Shown here: positions 1 to 8,500 of the stretch, piece by piece | Layout of the letters: each line of letters begins with the position of its first letter | Position numbering within the stretch: the first letter of the stretch is position 1 | From: Mucilaginibacter_A sp050954865 | Lineage (GTDB): Bacteria; Bacteroidota; Bacteroidia; Sphingobacteriales; Sphingobacteriaceae | DNA length: 15,336 nt | Reading direction: 5' to 3' | Assembly: GCA_050954865.1 (NCBI GenBank) | Contig: JBPBQN010000259.1 | Location: 1 to 15,336, forward strand | Notes under the pieces: model-generated | What the model was told of the DNA's origin: nothing | The model's input: the letters and a program-made list of their open reading frames with translations, nothing else | Database searches by the model: none | Position numbers and translations under genes: made by a program

Positions 1-276
1 CAGATTAGTATAAACAGTATCAAAAAACTGCTCAGGATATTGTGTCAGCTTGGTTTTAGTAAACGTAGTTACATCTTCATCAAAATCAACCTGTTTAGGC
101 AAATGATGATTTACTTTAACAAATAATTCAACTTCTTCAATTTCTTCTACCAAGTTGTTGTCAAGCTGAGTTCTGGCAATATGATTGATAGTGATGTAGT
201 AAATCATTCCGGAAATCAGCAGGACCGAAATACTGATAATGATGCTGGCTTTGTTGTAATGTGCGGCTAACTTCAC
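1..276 (-). CDS. sensor histidine kinase, N-terminal part (partial)
   Basis: Reading leftwards from a GTG at 276 the frame stays open for 92 codons to the window edge. The product starts (M)KLAAHYNKASIII and has one strongly hydrophobic segment at about residues 10-31, followed by a charged, probably periplasmic stretch (NNLVEEIEEVELFVKV). This is the usual N-terminus of a membrane-bound sensor kinase. The catalytic DHp and ATPase domains would lie outside the window and are not seen. The start lies 2 bases after the stop of the response regulator, so the two genes are almost certainly co-transcribed and the kinase is its likely partner. An ATG at 278-276 is followed at once by an in-frame stop, which leaves GTG as the best start. 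The kinase call rests mainly on this gene order and the membrane topology. Confidence 0.75.
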   Translation of the reverse strand, partial: MKLAAHYNKASIIISISVLLISGMIYYITINHIARTQLDNNLVEEIEEVELFVKVNHHLPKQVDFDEDVTTFTKTKLTQYPEQFFDTVYTNL

Positions 277-278
277 AT

Positions 279-950
279 TTAAATAAATTTGTACCCAACG
301 CCGTAAACCGAACTAATGAAATCCCGGCCGGTAGCTTCCAGCAGCTTTTTGCGGATGTTTTTAATGTGTGTATAGATAAAATCAAAGCTATCCAACATAT
401 CCATATCATCGCCCCATAAATGTTCTGCCAGGGCATTTTTTGAAACCACTTTTCCTTTGTTGGCAATAAAGTAAAGCAGCATTTCGTATTCTTTTCGGGT
501 TAAAGTAATTGGCGTATGATTACAGCTAACCGTTCTTCCGGAAAGGTCAATGGCAATTTCCCCATACGTTAAAATTTGGTTTGTGCCGAGTGTTTTCCGG
601 CGATAAACCGCCATCAAACGCGCTTTCAGTTCGGCCAGGTGAAAGGGTTTGGTAAGGTAATCATCGGCTCCGATATTCAGTCCTTTAAGCTTATCGTCCA
701 AAGAATTTCGTGCAGAAATAATCAACACACATTCATTTTTAGGCGTAGTTTTTAAGTACTCTAAAATGGCAAAACCTTCGCCATCAGGCAGGTTGATGTC
801 CAGCAAAATGCAATCATAATCATACAAGGCAATTTTTTGGCGTGCAGATTTTAAATCGGCACAGCCTTCGCAAATGCTGCCTTCTTCCGCAAAATACTTT
901 TCTATATTTTCACGTAAGGCAACTTCATCTTCGATAATAAGCAGTTTCAA
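279..950 (-). CDS. OmpR/PhoB-family response regulator
   Basis: The protein is a two-component DNA-binding response regulator of 223 residues if translation starts at the TTG at 950 (LKLLIIEDE), a usual length for the family. The receiver domain covers about residues 1-115, with the acidic pair E7/D8, phosphoacceptor D51 in LLDINLPDGEGF, and conserved K101 in DDYLTKPF. The winged-helix output domain covers about 125-223, with LTRKEYEMLLYF, the DNA-contacting region YTHIKNIRKKL and the C-terminal VYGVGYKFI. The frame is open upstream to an ATG at 1097, but those 49 residues have no receiver homology, so I prefer the internal TTG. Its kinase follows directly. The 204-base gap to the divergent cytochrome gene could hold promoters for both directions. 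The target genes are unknown; the neighbouring cytochrome or efflux genes are candidates by proximity only. Confidence 0.9.
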   Translation of the reverse strand: MKLLIIEDEVALRENIEKYFAEEGSICEGCADLKSARQKIALYDYDCILLDINLPDGEGFAILEYLKTTPKNECVLIISARNSLDDKLKGLNIGADDYLTKPFHLAELKARLMAVYRRKTLGTNQILTYGEIAIDLSGRTVSCNHTPITLTRKEYEMLLYFIANKGKVVSKNALAEHLWGDDMDMLDSFDFIYTHIKNIRKKLLEATGRDFISSVYGVGYKFI

Positions 951-1154
951 ACTATTTTTTAATAAAGTAAACCATACATTTTGAGGAAAAACTGAAGATT
1001 TTACAAACTGCGATCTGCAGATTTTAATCAAACATTGATGCCTTACTTCAGCATTGCTACAAATTTTAACATTATTTTTATGACTGCAGCTAAACAACGG
1101 CTTCTTTTATCAGTTTAAATTCCGGCTTTCTAAAAACAAAAAAAGGTATTAGTA

Positions 1155-1823
1155 ATGACAGTTATTGCACCCAAACGAGAAGATATTGAGCAGCCGCGCC
1201 TCAAAAAAAACTCCGGTTCTTTAAGGCTTTGGCACTGGCTGAATGCGCTGGTCATTACCGGTTCGCTGTTAACGGTTTTGCTAAATTCTACGCTGTTTGA
1301 TACCAAAACCAATGCTTCTTTTATCAGCCAGAATTTACATGAAAACGGTGTACAGCTAACTGCAGAACAGGCAAAATCTGTTGCGCATGCACAGCGCGAT
1401 CAGGTTTGGGAAGTGCATACTTACTTTGGTTACGTTTTGGCGGCACTGCTGCTTTTCAGGCTGTTGCTGGAGGTTTTTCAGCTGGCAGATCAAAAGTTTA
1501 TCCGCAAAATAAAAACGGCTTACCGCAAATATTTCATCACCAAACAACAGCGCGAACTGGCTTTGCACGAGCTAACGGTAAAAACGCTGTACGCCATTTT
1601 TTATATTTTGATACTGATTATGGTAGCTACCGGCCTGTATTTAGCTTTTGAAGATCATATTTTTTTCCTGAAGAAAATACATGCCATAAAAGAAGTACAC
1701 GGTTTTACCATGTACCTCATCATCGCATTTATTGTGCTGCATATTGCGGGCGTGCTTTGGGCCGAGCGGAAAGACGGTGCAGGCATTGTTTCTGATATGA
1801 TTAATGGCGGCGCATCAGAATAA
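1155..1823 (+). CDS. cytochrome b561-like di-heme membrane protein
   Basis: This is a 222-residue inner-membrane protein of the cytochrome b561/Ni-hydrogenase b-subunit type, which carries electrons across or within the membrane on b hemes. Four hydrophobic segments are visible at about 28-45, 90-110, 143-165 and 183-203. The histidines placed to ligate heme are H27 (RLWHWLNA), H88 (VWEVHTYFGYVL), and the pair H182/H196 spaced 14 apart in the last helix (EVHGFTMYL, VLHIAGVLWAE). LWHWLNA near the first helix is typical of this family. The start ATG at 1155 follows AAAAAAAGG about 10 bases upstream, a plausible ribosome site. It is divergent from the response regulator. The electron donor and acceptor are unknown, since no hydrogenase, formate dehydrogenase or PepSY partner lies in the window. 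Confidence 0.85.
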   Translation: MTVIAPKREDIEQPRLKKNSGSLRLWHWLNALVITGSLLTVLLNSTLFDTKTNASFISQNLHENGVQLTAEQAKSVAHAQRDQVWEVHTYFGYVLAALLLFRLLLEVFQLADQKFIRKIKTAYRKYFITKQQRELALHELTVKTLYAIFYILILIMVATGLYLAFEDHIFFLKKIHAIKEVHGFTMYLIIAFIVLHIAGVLWAERKDGAGIVSDMINGGASE

Positions 1824-1865
1824 ATCCTTTCCATTAGTTTAATATCTAAAACAAATACTAAAAAC

Positions 1866-2043
1866 TTCAATCCTGGCTCAGGCATTTATCACCATGTCAT
1901 ACAATGGTGCATAAATATCTCGGAAAACCTAACTGACGATGTTGCCGGTATAAATCTTTTTCTATCACGTTTACCTGCGGCCGGTTAAGTTTTCGGCAGT
2001 TATAAAAAGGTCAAAATGCTTCCGTATTTTTTTGCAGCAAACC
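1866..2043 (-). pseudogene. decayed C-terminus of a TonB-dependent receptor
   Basis: Read on the minus strand this stretch matches, codon by codon, the last 60 or so residues of the intact receptor at 9786-11966. The relic gives KHFDLFITAENLTGRR, then IYTG, then VFRDIYAPL, then VINA and RI; the intact gene gives KHLDVFVNAENLTDRR, IYTG, VFRDIYAPL, VVNA and RI. By hand, 96 of 132 aligned bases agree without gaps (1903-2034, counted from the codon CAA). The relic has several in-frame stops (TAG, TAG, TGA and TAA) and no start, so it cannot make a receptor. It is the 3' end of a deleted paralogue or of an older copy. This is the only recognisable content of the 335-base gap after the cytochrome gene. 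A 5' extension on the same frame stays open to about 2156 but no longer resembles the receptor. Confidence 0.8.
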
Positions 2044-2158
2044 AGATGTGCTGTAATTTCTGCCAGCCGCTCCATCAAAGTATAAAATTCATTGTGATAA
2101 GCCAGTTCAGAATTAAAACAAATTTCAGCATTACTTTTATGCACATCTAATAAAAAAG

Positions 2159-2398
2159 ATGATTTATAAAGTAACGGAGGTTTACAGAATCTTAATAAGA
2201 TGCACTAAAAAGGCCGGGCAATACGAGGCCTTGTTATTCCAGCAGGGTTGCTGCTTTGGCATTAATCATTGGATTTTGAGGGATAAAGCAAATACTAAAA
2301 TAAGCTTTGATCATCTGATTATTACTATTGGTGAATGGAAAAAGGAGCACCAGATTTCGGTTGAACAAATTATAGATGAAACCATTATGAAATTTTAA
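2159..2398 (+). CDS. hypothetical protein, 79 residues
   Basis: This is a small open frame starting at an ATG directly after AAAAAAG, with the product beginning MIYKVTEVYRILIRC. I do not recognise a family. The sequence is mixed in composition, with no signal peptide or membrane segment, three cysteines (C15 and the CC pair near residue 31), and a charged C-terminal helix-like stretch (VEQIIDETIMKF). It is followed by about 150 bases before the phosphatase gene, so it is not clearly part of that operon. The AT-rich codon choice differs somewhat from the efflux genes downstream. It sits at the edge of the TonB-receptor relic and could itself be a fragment. I give it moderate to low confidence as a real gene. 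Confidence 0.45.
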   Translation: MIYKVTEVYRILIRCTKKAGQYEALLFQQGCCFGINHWILRDKANTKISFDHLIITIGEWKKEHQISVEQIIDETIMKF

Positions 2399-2547
2399 AC
2401 ATTAGGTTAAACTAAGAAATTTATTATTTCTGAGGGCAAAATGATTTTAAATTTATGCTACATTAAATGCCACAACTTACCCTGCAAATTTTATGAAACC
2501 CAATGTTGCTTTTTTACAAACTGGTACTTTTAAACAATTACATGTTC

Positions 2548-3321
2548 ATGAATAAAATTTTCAACTCTGCTTTTCTTTTTTGCTTAATAGCTTTTTCTGT
2601 ATCGGCACAAAAACCGGACGTTAAATCTGCCGATACTTCTTTTACCAGGCAAAAACCAGCATTGATTGCCAGAGGTTTCCGGCCATATATTGTTCCAACG
2701 GCTATGGCCGGTTATGGTGCGCTAAGTCTGTTTGTTTCGCCATTAAAAAATCTTAATCATTCTATTCAGCACCAGATCGTTACCAATAACCCGAGTTTTT
2801 CTACTCATGCAGATGATTACCTGTGGCTGGCACCAACTGCCGCATTGTACGGTTTAAATTTGATTGGGGTTGAAGGTAAACACAACTTTCGCGACCGCAC
2901 TTTAATTGTACTGCTTTCCAACGGAATCATGGAACTTGGCAGCCAGATTACCAAAAGAACCGTGCGCGAACAGCGTCCGGATGGCGGCGATTATGAATCT
3001 TTTCCGTCCGGCCACACGGCTTCTGCCTTTACCGCTGCCGAATATCTGTACCAGGAATACAAAGATGTTTCGCCCTGGATTGGTTACGGTGGCTATGCTG
3101 TTGCCGCGTCTGTGGGTGTGCTTCGGTTGTATAACAACCAGCATTATCTGGGCGATGTGGTGGCGGGCGCGGGTTTGGGCATAATTTCCACCAAACTGGC
3201 GTACACCATTTATCCTTTTGTAGCCCGGCATCTGTTTAAAAACTACAGCTACAAAACGGTTGCGCTGCCTACTTACACGCAAGGTTATCCTGGTTTTGCG
3301 CTGGTTCATCATTTTAACTGA
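2548..3321 (+). CDS. PAP2-family phosphatase, exported
   Basis: This is a phosphatidic acid phosphatase type 2 (PAP2) enzyme. The family removes phosphate from lipid phosphates or pyrophosphates such as undecaprenyl pyrophosphate, phosphatidylglycerol phosphate or lipid A. Counting from the ATG at 2548 (257 residues), all three motifs are intact: K136-x6-RP in KRTVREQRP, PSGH with H156, and R193-x5-H199-x3-D203 in RLYNNQHYLGD. The N-terminus MNKIFNSAFLFCLIAFSVSAQ is a signal peptide, which fits export to the periplasm or outer membrane. An open frame begins at 2503, but the internal ATGs at 2542 or 2548 place the signal peptide correctly. The stop lies 10 bases before the TolC-like gene, so it is probably the first gene of the efflux operon. 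The substrate cannot be told from the sequence. Confidence 0.88.
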   Translation: MNKIFNSAFLFCLIAFSVSAQKPDVKSADTSFTRQKPALIARGFRPYIVPTAMAGYGALSLFVSPLKNLNHSIQHQIVTNNPSFSTHADDYLWLAPTAALYGLNLIGVEGKHNFRDRTLIVLLSNGIMELGSQITKRTVREQRPDGGDYESFPSGHTASAFTAAEYLYQEYKDVSPWIGYGGYAVAASVGVLRLYNNQHYLGDVVAGAGLGIISTKLAYTIYPFVARHLFKNYSYKTVALPTYTQGYPGFALVHHFN

Positions 3322-3331
3322 TTGCAGTTTT

Positions 3332-4576
3332 ATGCCGGTAAAAACAGCATTCATCCTTTTTATTAATCTGTTGCTTGGCGGTTTTCAGGTTATTGCCCAA
3401 AATAACAACTTGCAATTTTACCAGGGTCAGGCCTTAAATAACAGTCCGCTTTTAAAAGATTACCAAAACCAGGTTGCTGCCAACCGTGCGGATAGTGCCA
3501 GAATCAGGGCTAGCTACAAACCACAGGTTAACCTTAGTAGTTCGGCAGTAATTTCGCCGGTAATCAGAGGTTTTGGTTATGATGGAGCCGTTACCAACGT
3601 ACAAACTTTGGATGGTTTGGTTAACGTAAACCAGTCTTTAGACAGTAAACGATACATCAGAACGCAAACCCAGACATTGAGTTTACAGTCGGATTCCATT
3701 CGCAACACTTCCCGCATTTCCGAGCAGAATTTAAAACGGACGGTTACTGGCCAGTACATTACCGCGTATGGCAGTTTGCTGCAGCTTAAATTCAACCAGC
3801 AGGTAGATACGTTGCTGCGCAAGGAAGAACGTATCCTCAAAACGTTAACGCAGCAAAACGTTTACCGCCAAAGCGATTATCTTACTTTTTTAGTCACCCT
3901 GAAACAGCAGAATTTACAGTTAACGCAGGCGCGGATACAATACCAAACCGAGGTTGATTCTTTAAATTACATTGCTGGTATTGTCGATACTGGCAAAGTG
4001 ATTTTGCAGCAGCCGAATGTACAAATTAATGATGCGCCTGCTTTAAGCAACAGCATATTTTTTAAACCGTACGAACTGGATAGTTTAAAGTTGATCAACA
4101 ACCGCAAACTGATTGATTTTACGTACCGGCCGCGCGCCGGCCTGTTTGCCAATGGCGGATATTACACGGGCTTTATTTCGCCGCTGCTGAACAATTTTGG
4201 TACGGGTTTTGGCTTTTCGCTCACGATGCCGATTTATGATGGCGGCCAGCGCAAGCTGCAGTATAAAAAACTGGCTCTGGCAGAAGATACACGCTTAAAT
4301 TACCGCAGTTTTTTTACCAAACAATACCATCAGCAAATTGCCCTGCTGAAGCAGCAAATCAGTGCAAATGAAGCTTTAATCAAACAGATTGCAGATCAGT
4401 TAAAATACTCGGAACGTTTGGTTACGGTTGATTTTGAGCTGATGCAAACCGGCGATCTGCGCGTGGCTGATCTGGTGCTGGCCATCAATAATTATCTGAG
4501 TGCCAAATATCTGCTCACGCAAACTAATATCAGCAGGCTGCAATTGATTAATCAGTTAAATTACTGGAACCGTTAA
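3332..4576 (+). CDS. TolC-family outer-membrane efflux protein
   Basis: A 414-residue product is predicted from the ATG at 3332. It begins with the signal peptide MPVKTAFILFINLLLGGFQ and a cleavage-like VIAQ. The body has the alternating pattern of TolC-like proteins: long helical stretches rich in Q, N and L (about residues 40-80, 125-215 and 335-410) broken by strand-like segments such as RPRAGLFANGGYYTG and GFGFSLTMPIYDGGQRKLQY. The last is the conserved barrel strand followed by the start of the second helical hairpin. It is shorter than E. coli TolC, as many CusC/CzcC-like members are. The gene lies between the phosphatase (10-base gap) and the adaptor (1-base gap), which supports its role as the outer-membrane exit duct of the RND pump. 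The frame extends upstream to 3260 inside the phosphatase gene, but that start would displace the signal peptide. Confidence 0.88.
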   Translation: MPVKTAFILFINLLLGGFQVIAQNNNLQFYQGQALNNSPLLKDYQNQVAANRADSARIRASYKPQVNLSSSAVISPVIRGFGYDGAVTNVQTLDGLVNVNQSLDSKRYIRTQTQTLSLQSDSIRNTSRISEQNLKRTVTGQYITAYGSLLQLKFNQQVDTLLRKEERILKTLTQQNVYRQSDYLTFLVTLKQQNLQLTQARIQYQTEVDSLNYIAGIVDTGKVILQQPNVQINDAPALSNSIFFKPYELDSLKLINNRKLIDFTYRPRAGLFANGGYYTGFISPLLNNFGTGFGFSLTMPIYDGGQRKLQYKKLALAEDTRLNYRSFFTKQYHQQIALLKQQISANEALIKQIADQLKYSERLVTVDFELMQTGDLRVADLVLAINNYLSAKYLLTQTNISRLQLINQLNYWNR

Positions 4577-4577
4577 A

Positions 4578-5540
4578 ATGAAGAAACATATGCTCCTCAG
4601 CCTGAAAAATAATTTGCTGCATGCTTCTTTTATCGTACTTTTTTTAGTGCTGATCGTTTCCTGCAAAAATAAATCCGCAGAAAAAACTGATGAAGATGTG
4701 CCCGCAGCCGATGCGAAAACGCCGGTTACCGTAACCACTATCGGTCAGGATGCGATGACGAGTTATAATGATTTAAGTGCCACTTCGGTTTACTTGCTTA
4801 AAAGTTTTGTTAAAGCCAATATCAATGGTTATCTGCGCAAAGTGAGCGTGCGGCCGGGCGAATTTGTGCAGCGCGGACAAGTGCTTTTCTCCGTAGAAAC
4901 CAAAGAACAGCGCAGCATTGGCAACAGCATAAATGTGCTCGATTCTACGTTTCATTTTACAGGTTTGGGGCGGATAAAAGCTACACAATCAGGCTATATC
5001 AGTCAGCTAAACCACCAGCCCGGCGATTATGTGCAGGACGGCGAGCAGCTGGCCGTGATCATTGATAAAGAAAGTTTTGCGTTTTTGATGCAGCTGCCTT
5101 ACGAACTGCGCGCCGAAGTGAAAGAACACCAACAAGTGGATTTAACTTTGCCAGACGGCGGGAAGCTGCGCGGCGAAGTAACGCTTTCGATGCCAACGGT
5201 GGATACGCTTTCGCAAACGCAGGGCATTATAATCAAGGTAAATTCGGCACAAAACATTCCGGAAAACCTGGTGGCCAAAGCACGGATTGTAAAATCTTCC
5301 AGTGCACATGCCAATTCGCTGCCCAAACCGGCGGTGTTATCCAACGAAACCCAAACCGAATTTTATGTAATGAAGCTGATTAACGATAGCACGGCCGTAA
5401 AAATACCTGTTAAAAAAGGCATCGAAACCAATGAACGTATTGAGATACTTTCGCCGGTTTTTTCTCCGCAGGATAAAATTGTACTCACCGGCAATTACAG
5501 TTTGGCAGATACCGCAAAAGTTAAAATTGTGAAGCCATGA
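4578..5540 (+). CDS. RND efflux periplasmic adaptor lipoprotein (HlyD/MFP family)
   Basis: This 320-residue membrane-fusion protein should link the RND permease to the outer-membrane duct. Residues 1-29 form a lipoprotein signal (FLVLIVSC, lipobox cysteine C29). The two lipoyl half-motifs are clear at about 75-113 (NGYLRKVSVRPGEFVQRGQVLFSVE) and 134-165 (ATQSGYISQLNHQPGDYVQDGEQLAVI). A beta-barrel domain (LPYELRAEVKEHQQVDLTLPDG) and a membrane-proximal domain follow. Only about 20 residues lie between the lipoyl halves, so the usual long alpha-helical hairpin is nearly absent. The ATG is 1 base after the duct gene's stop, and its own TGA overlaps the permease start (ATGA), indicating translational coupling. 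Function is assigned by domain pattern and operon position. Confidence 0.88.
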   Translation: MKKHMLLSLKNNLLHASFIVLFLVLIVSCKNKSAEKTDEDVPAADAKTPVTVTTIGQDAMTSYNDLSATSVYLLKSFVKANINGYLRKVSVRPGEFVQRGQVLFSVETKEQRSIGNSINVLDSTFHFTGLGRIKATQSGYISQLNHQPGDYVQDGEQLAVIIDKESFAFLMQLPYELRAEVKEHQQVDLTLPDGGKLRGEVTLSMPTVDTLSQTQGIIIKVNSAQNIPENLVAKARIVKSSSAHANSLPKPAVLSNETQTEFYVMKLINDSTAVKIPVKKGIETNERIEILSPVFSPQDKIVLTGNYSLADTAKVKIVKP

Positions 5541-8500
5541 GCGCGCCAAAAGACGTTTTCATCTATTTTAAAAAACCGATTACGCTGGTTTTAGGGCTGA
5601 TTTTGGTTGGCGGCGTGTTTGCTTTTTCTAAAATGCAAACGTCGCTATTTCCGGAAATCACCTTCCCCAAAATAAAAATCATTGCTGATGAAGGTTTGCA
5701 GCCGGTAAATAAAATGATGATTACGGTTACCAAACCGCTGGAAAACGCCGTGAAGCAAATCCCCGATCTGCAAACCGTGCGCAGTACAACCAGCCGTGGC
5801 AGCAGCGAAATTTCGGCGTTTATGAACTGGAATGCTAACATCGATCTGAGCCAGCAACGCATTGAATCACAGATCAGTAAGATCAGGAACGAGTTGCCTG
5901 CCGATGTAAATATCTCGGTAGAAAAAATGAACCCATCCATCTTGCCGGTTAGCGGTTACACGCTGGAAAGCCATAACAAATCGCCCATCGAGCTTCGTTT
6001 ACTGGCTACTTTTACCATCAAGCCTTTTTTATCACAGGTAAATGGCGTTTCGGAAATCCGCGTGATCGGCGGCAAGGCCAAAGAATACTGGCTGGTGCTA
6101 GACAGGCAAAAAATGTCTGCCCTTTCTATTACGCCCGATGCCGTCAGCAACGCGCTGAGCCAAACTGATTTTGTAAAATCTGAAGGTTATTTGTCTGATT
6201 ATAAAATGCTGTATTTAACCGTAACCGATGCTACGTTAAGTGCCAAAGATCAGCTGGAAAACCTGGTAGTTAGCAACAACAGTAAGCGCATACTGCGCAT
6301 CAAAGATTTTGCAGATGTACAGATCAATCCCGGCATCGAATACACCAAAATCAACGCCAATGGCCACGAAGGCGTGCTCATTGCCGTTATCAAACAGCCA
6401 AATGCTAACCTCGTTTCGCTTTCTGCAGATATGGCTGTGCAGGTAAACAAGCTGCAAAAAATCCTTCCGCAAGGCGTAACCATCAAACCGTATTACATCC
6501 AGGCAGATTTTGTAAACGAATCTGTAAAAAGCGTTGGCGACAGTTTATGGATCGGTCTGGCACTGGCCATTGTGGTTGCGATACTGTTTTTACGTTCCTT
6601 AAAAGCGAGTACCACCATATTGATTACCATTCCGGTTACGCTGTGTTTAACCCTGTTGGTTTTATATGTGATGGGTTATACGTTCAATATCATGACTTTA
6701 GGAGCCATTGCTGCAGCTATCGGTTTGATAATTGATGATGCAATTGTGGTGGTTGAGCAGATCCACCGTACCCACGAAGAACATCCCGACGAGCCTACGC
6801 GCAACCTGCTGCAAAAAGCAATCAACTTTTTACTGCCCGCCATGATTGGCTCCTCGGTAAGTACCATCGTGATTTTTATCCCTTTTGTGCTGATGAGCGG
6901 CGTGGCTGGTTCCTATTTTAAAGTGATGACTAACACGATGATTATCACGCTGGTATGTTCTTTTTTCGTTACCTGGATTGGGCTACCTGTGATTTATCTC
7001 CTGCTCAGCAGCAACAAAAAAAGGGTGGTAAAAGAAGCATCCGCACAACATCCTGTAAAAAAGCAGCGCTGGGTTTCGTTTTTTATTTTCCGGCCTTACC
7101 TTAGTTTTATTATTGCGGGTGTTTTGATTTTGGTGATTGTGTTTGTGCCTGCAAGATTGGCAACCGGTTTTTTACCGGATATGGACGAAGGCAGCATCGT
7201 TTTAGATTACAGCTCGCCACCCGGAACTTCGCTGGAGGAAACCGACCGGATGCTGCGTGAAGTAGAAAAGATTATTGTTAAAGAACCGGAAGTTGCCGCG
7301 TATTCCCGCCGAACAGGCACGCAAATGGGTTTTTTTATTACCGAGCCTAACCGGGGCGATTATCTTATCCAGCTCAGGAAACAGCGCGATAAATCTACAG
7401 AAGAAGTTAGCAGTGATCTCCGGCAAAAAATTGAAACCTCGCAACCGGCTTTGCGCGTAGATTTTGGTCAGGTAATTACCGATATGCTGGGCGATTTAAT
7501 GGAATCAGCACAACCCATCGAGATCAAGATTTTTGGCGATGATCAGCAAAAATTACAGTCATTATCCAAGCAAATTGCCGCTGTGGTAACCAGTGTAAAA
7601 GGTACCGCCGATGTTTTTGATGGCATCGTGATTGCCGGCCCGGCAGTAAGCATTGTGCCGGATTACCGCAAGCTGGCGCAATACAACATCAGCCCGAATA
7701 ACCTGCAAAGCCAGGTGCAAACTGCGCTGGAAGGCAACGTGGTGGGTAGTTTATACGAACAGCAGCAACTATCGCCCATCCGCATGGTTTACCCCGGCAA
7801 CCGCAGTTTAAGTATTGAAGGAATTAAAAATATGAACCTGTTTTTGGCGAATGGCAAACTGATCCCGATTACCGGTTTGGCCAGCGTGGATTTGCGCGCC
7901 GGAGATGCCGAAATCCAGCGGCAAAACCTGCAATCGATGGGCGTGATTTCTGCCCGTTTGGATAACAGCGATCTGGGTACGGTAATGACGGCAATTAAAC
8001 AAAACATCAGCCAAAAAATAAACCTGCCGCAAGGTTACCACGTGGAATACGGCGGCGCATATGCTGAGCAGCAGCAATCTTTTAAAGAACTGCTTATTAT
8101 TTTAATCGCATCCAGTCTGCTGGTTTTTGGGGTGATTTTATTCCTGTTTAAACAATTCCGGATAGCGTTTTTAATTTTGATTGTGGCCGTTTTGGGTATT
8201 TCGGGCAGCTTTTTAGCGTTGCTTTTAACGGGTACGCCGCTTAACGTGGGCAGTTATACCGGCCTGATTATGATTGTAGGCATCATTGGTGAAAATGCCA
8301 TTTTTACCTTTTTACAATTTAAACAAAGTGTGGTGGGAAATTCTGTGGATGAGGCAGTTATCTATGCAATTTCTACCCGCCTTCGCCCTAAATTAATGAC
8401 GGCTCTGGGCGCTATTATTGCACTTTTACCGCTTGCGCTGGGCATCGGCGCGGGCGCACAGCTGCACCAGCCGCTGGCCATTGCAGTTATCGGCGGTTTT

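Noticed and set aside
951..1097. N-terminal extension of the response regulator to the ATG at 1097
   Set aside because: The extra 49 residues lie outside the receiver fold, and the protein has the normal family length from the TTG at 950.
1971..2144. A 58-codon minus-strand gene starting at the GTG at 2144
   Set aside because: Its C-terminal third is clearly the internal part of a TonB-receptor C-terminus cut by a stop, so it is better explained as relic sequence.
2415..2431. Hairpin AGAAAT-ttatt-ATTTCT after the small ORF as a terminator
   Set aside because: The stem is only six AT-rich pairs and no T tract follows; it is likely chance in AT-rich DNA.
2902..3354. 150-codon open frame on the minus strand
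   Set aside because: It is antisense to the PAP2 gene with all its catalytic motifs, and its translation is low-complexity and Arg/Gln-rich like a shadow frame.
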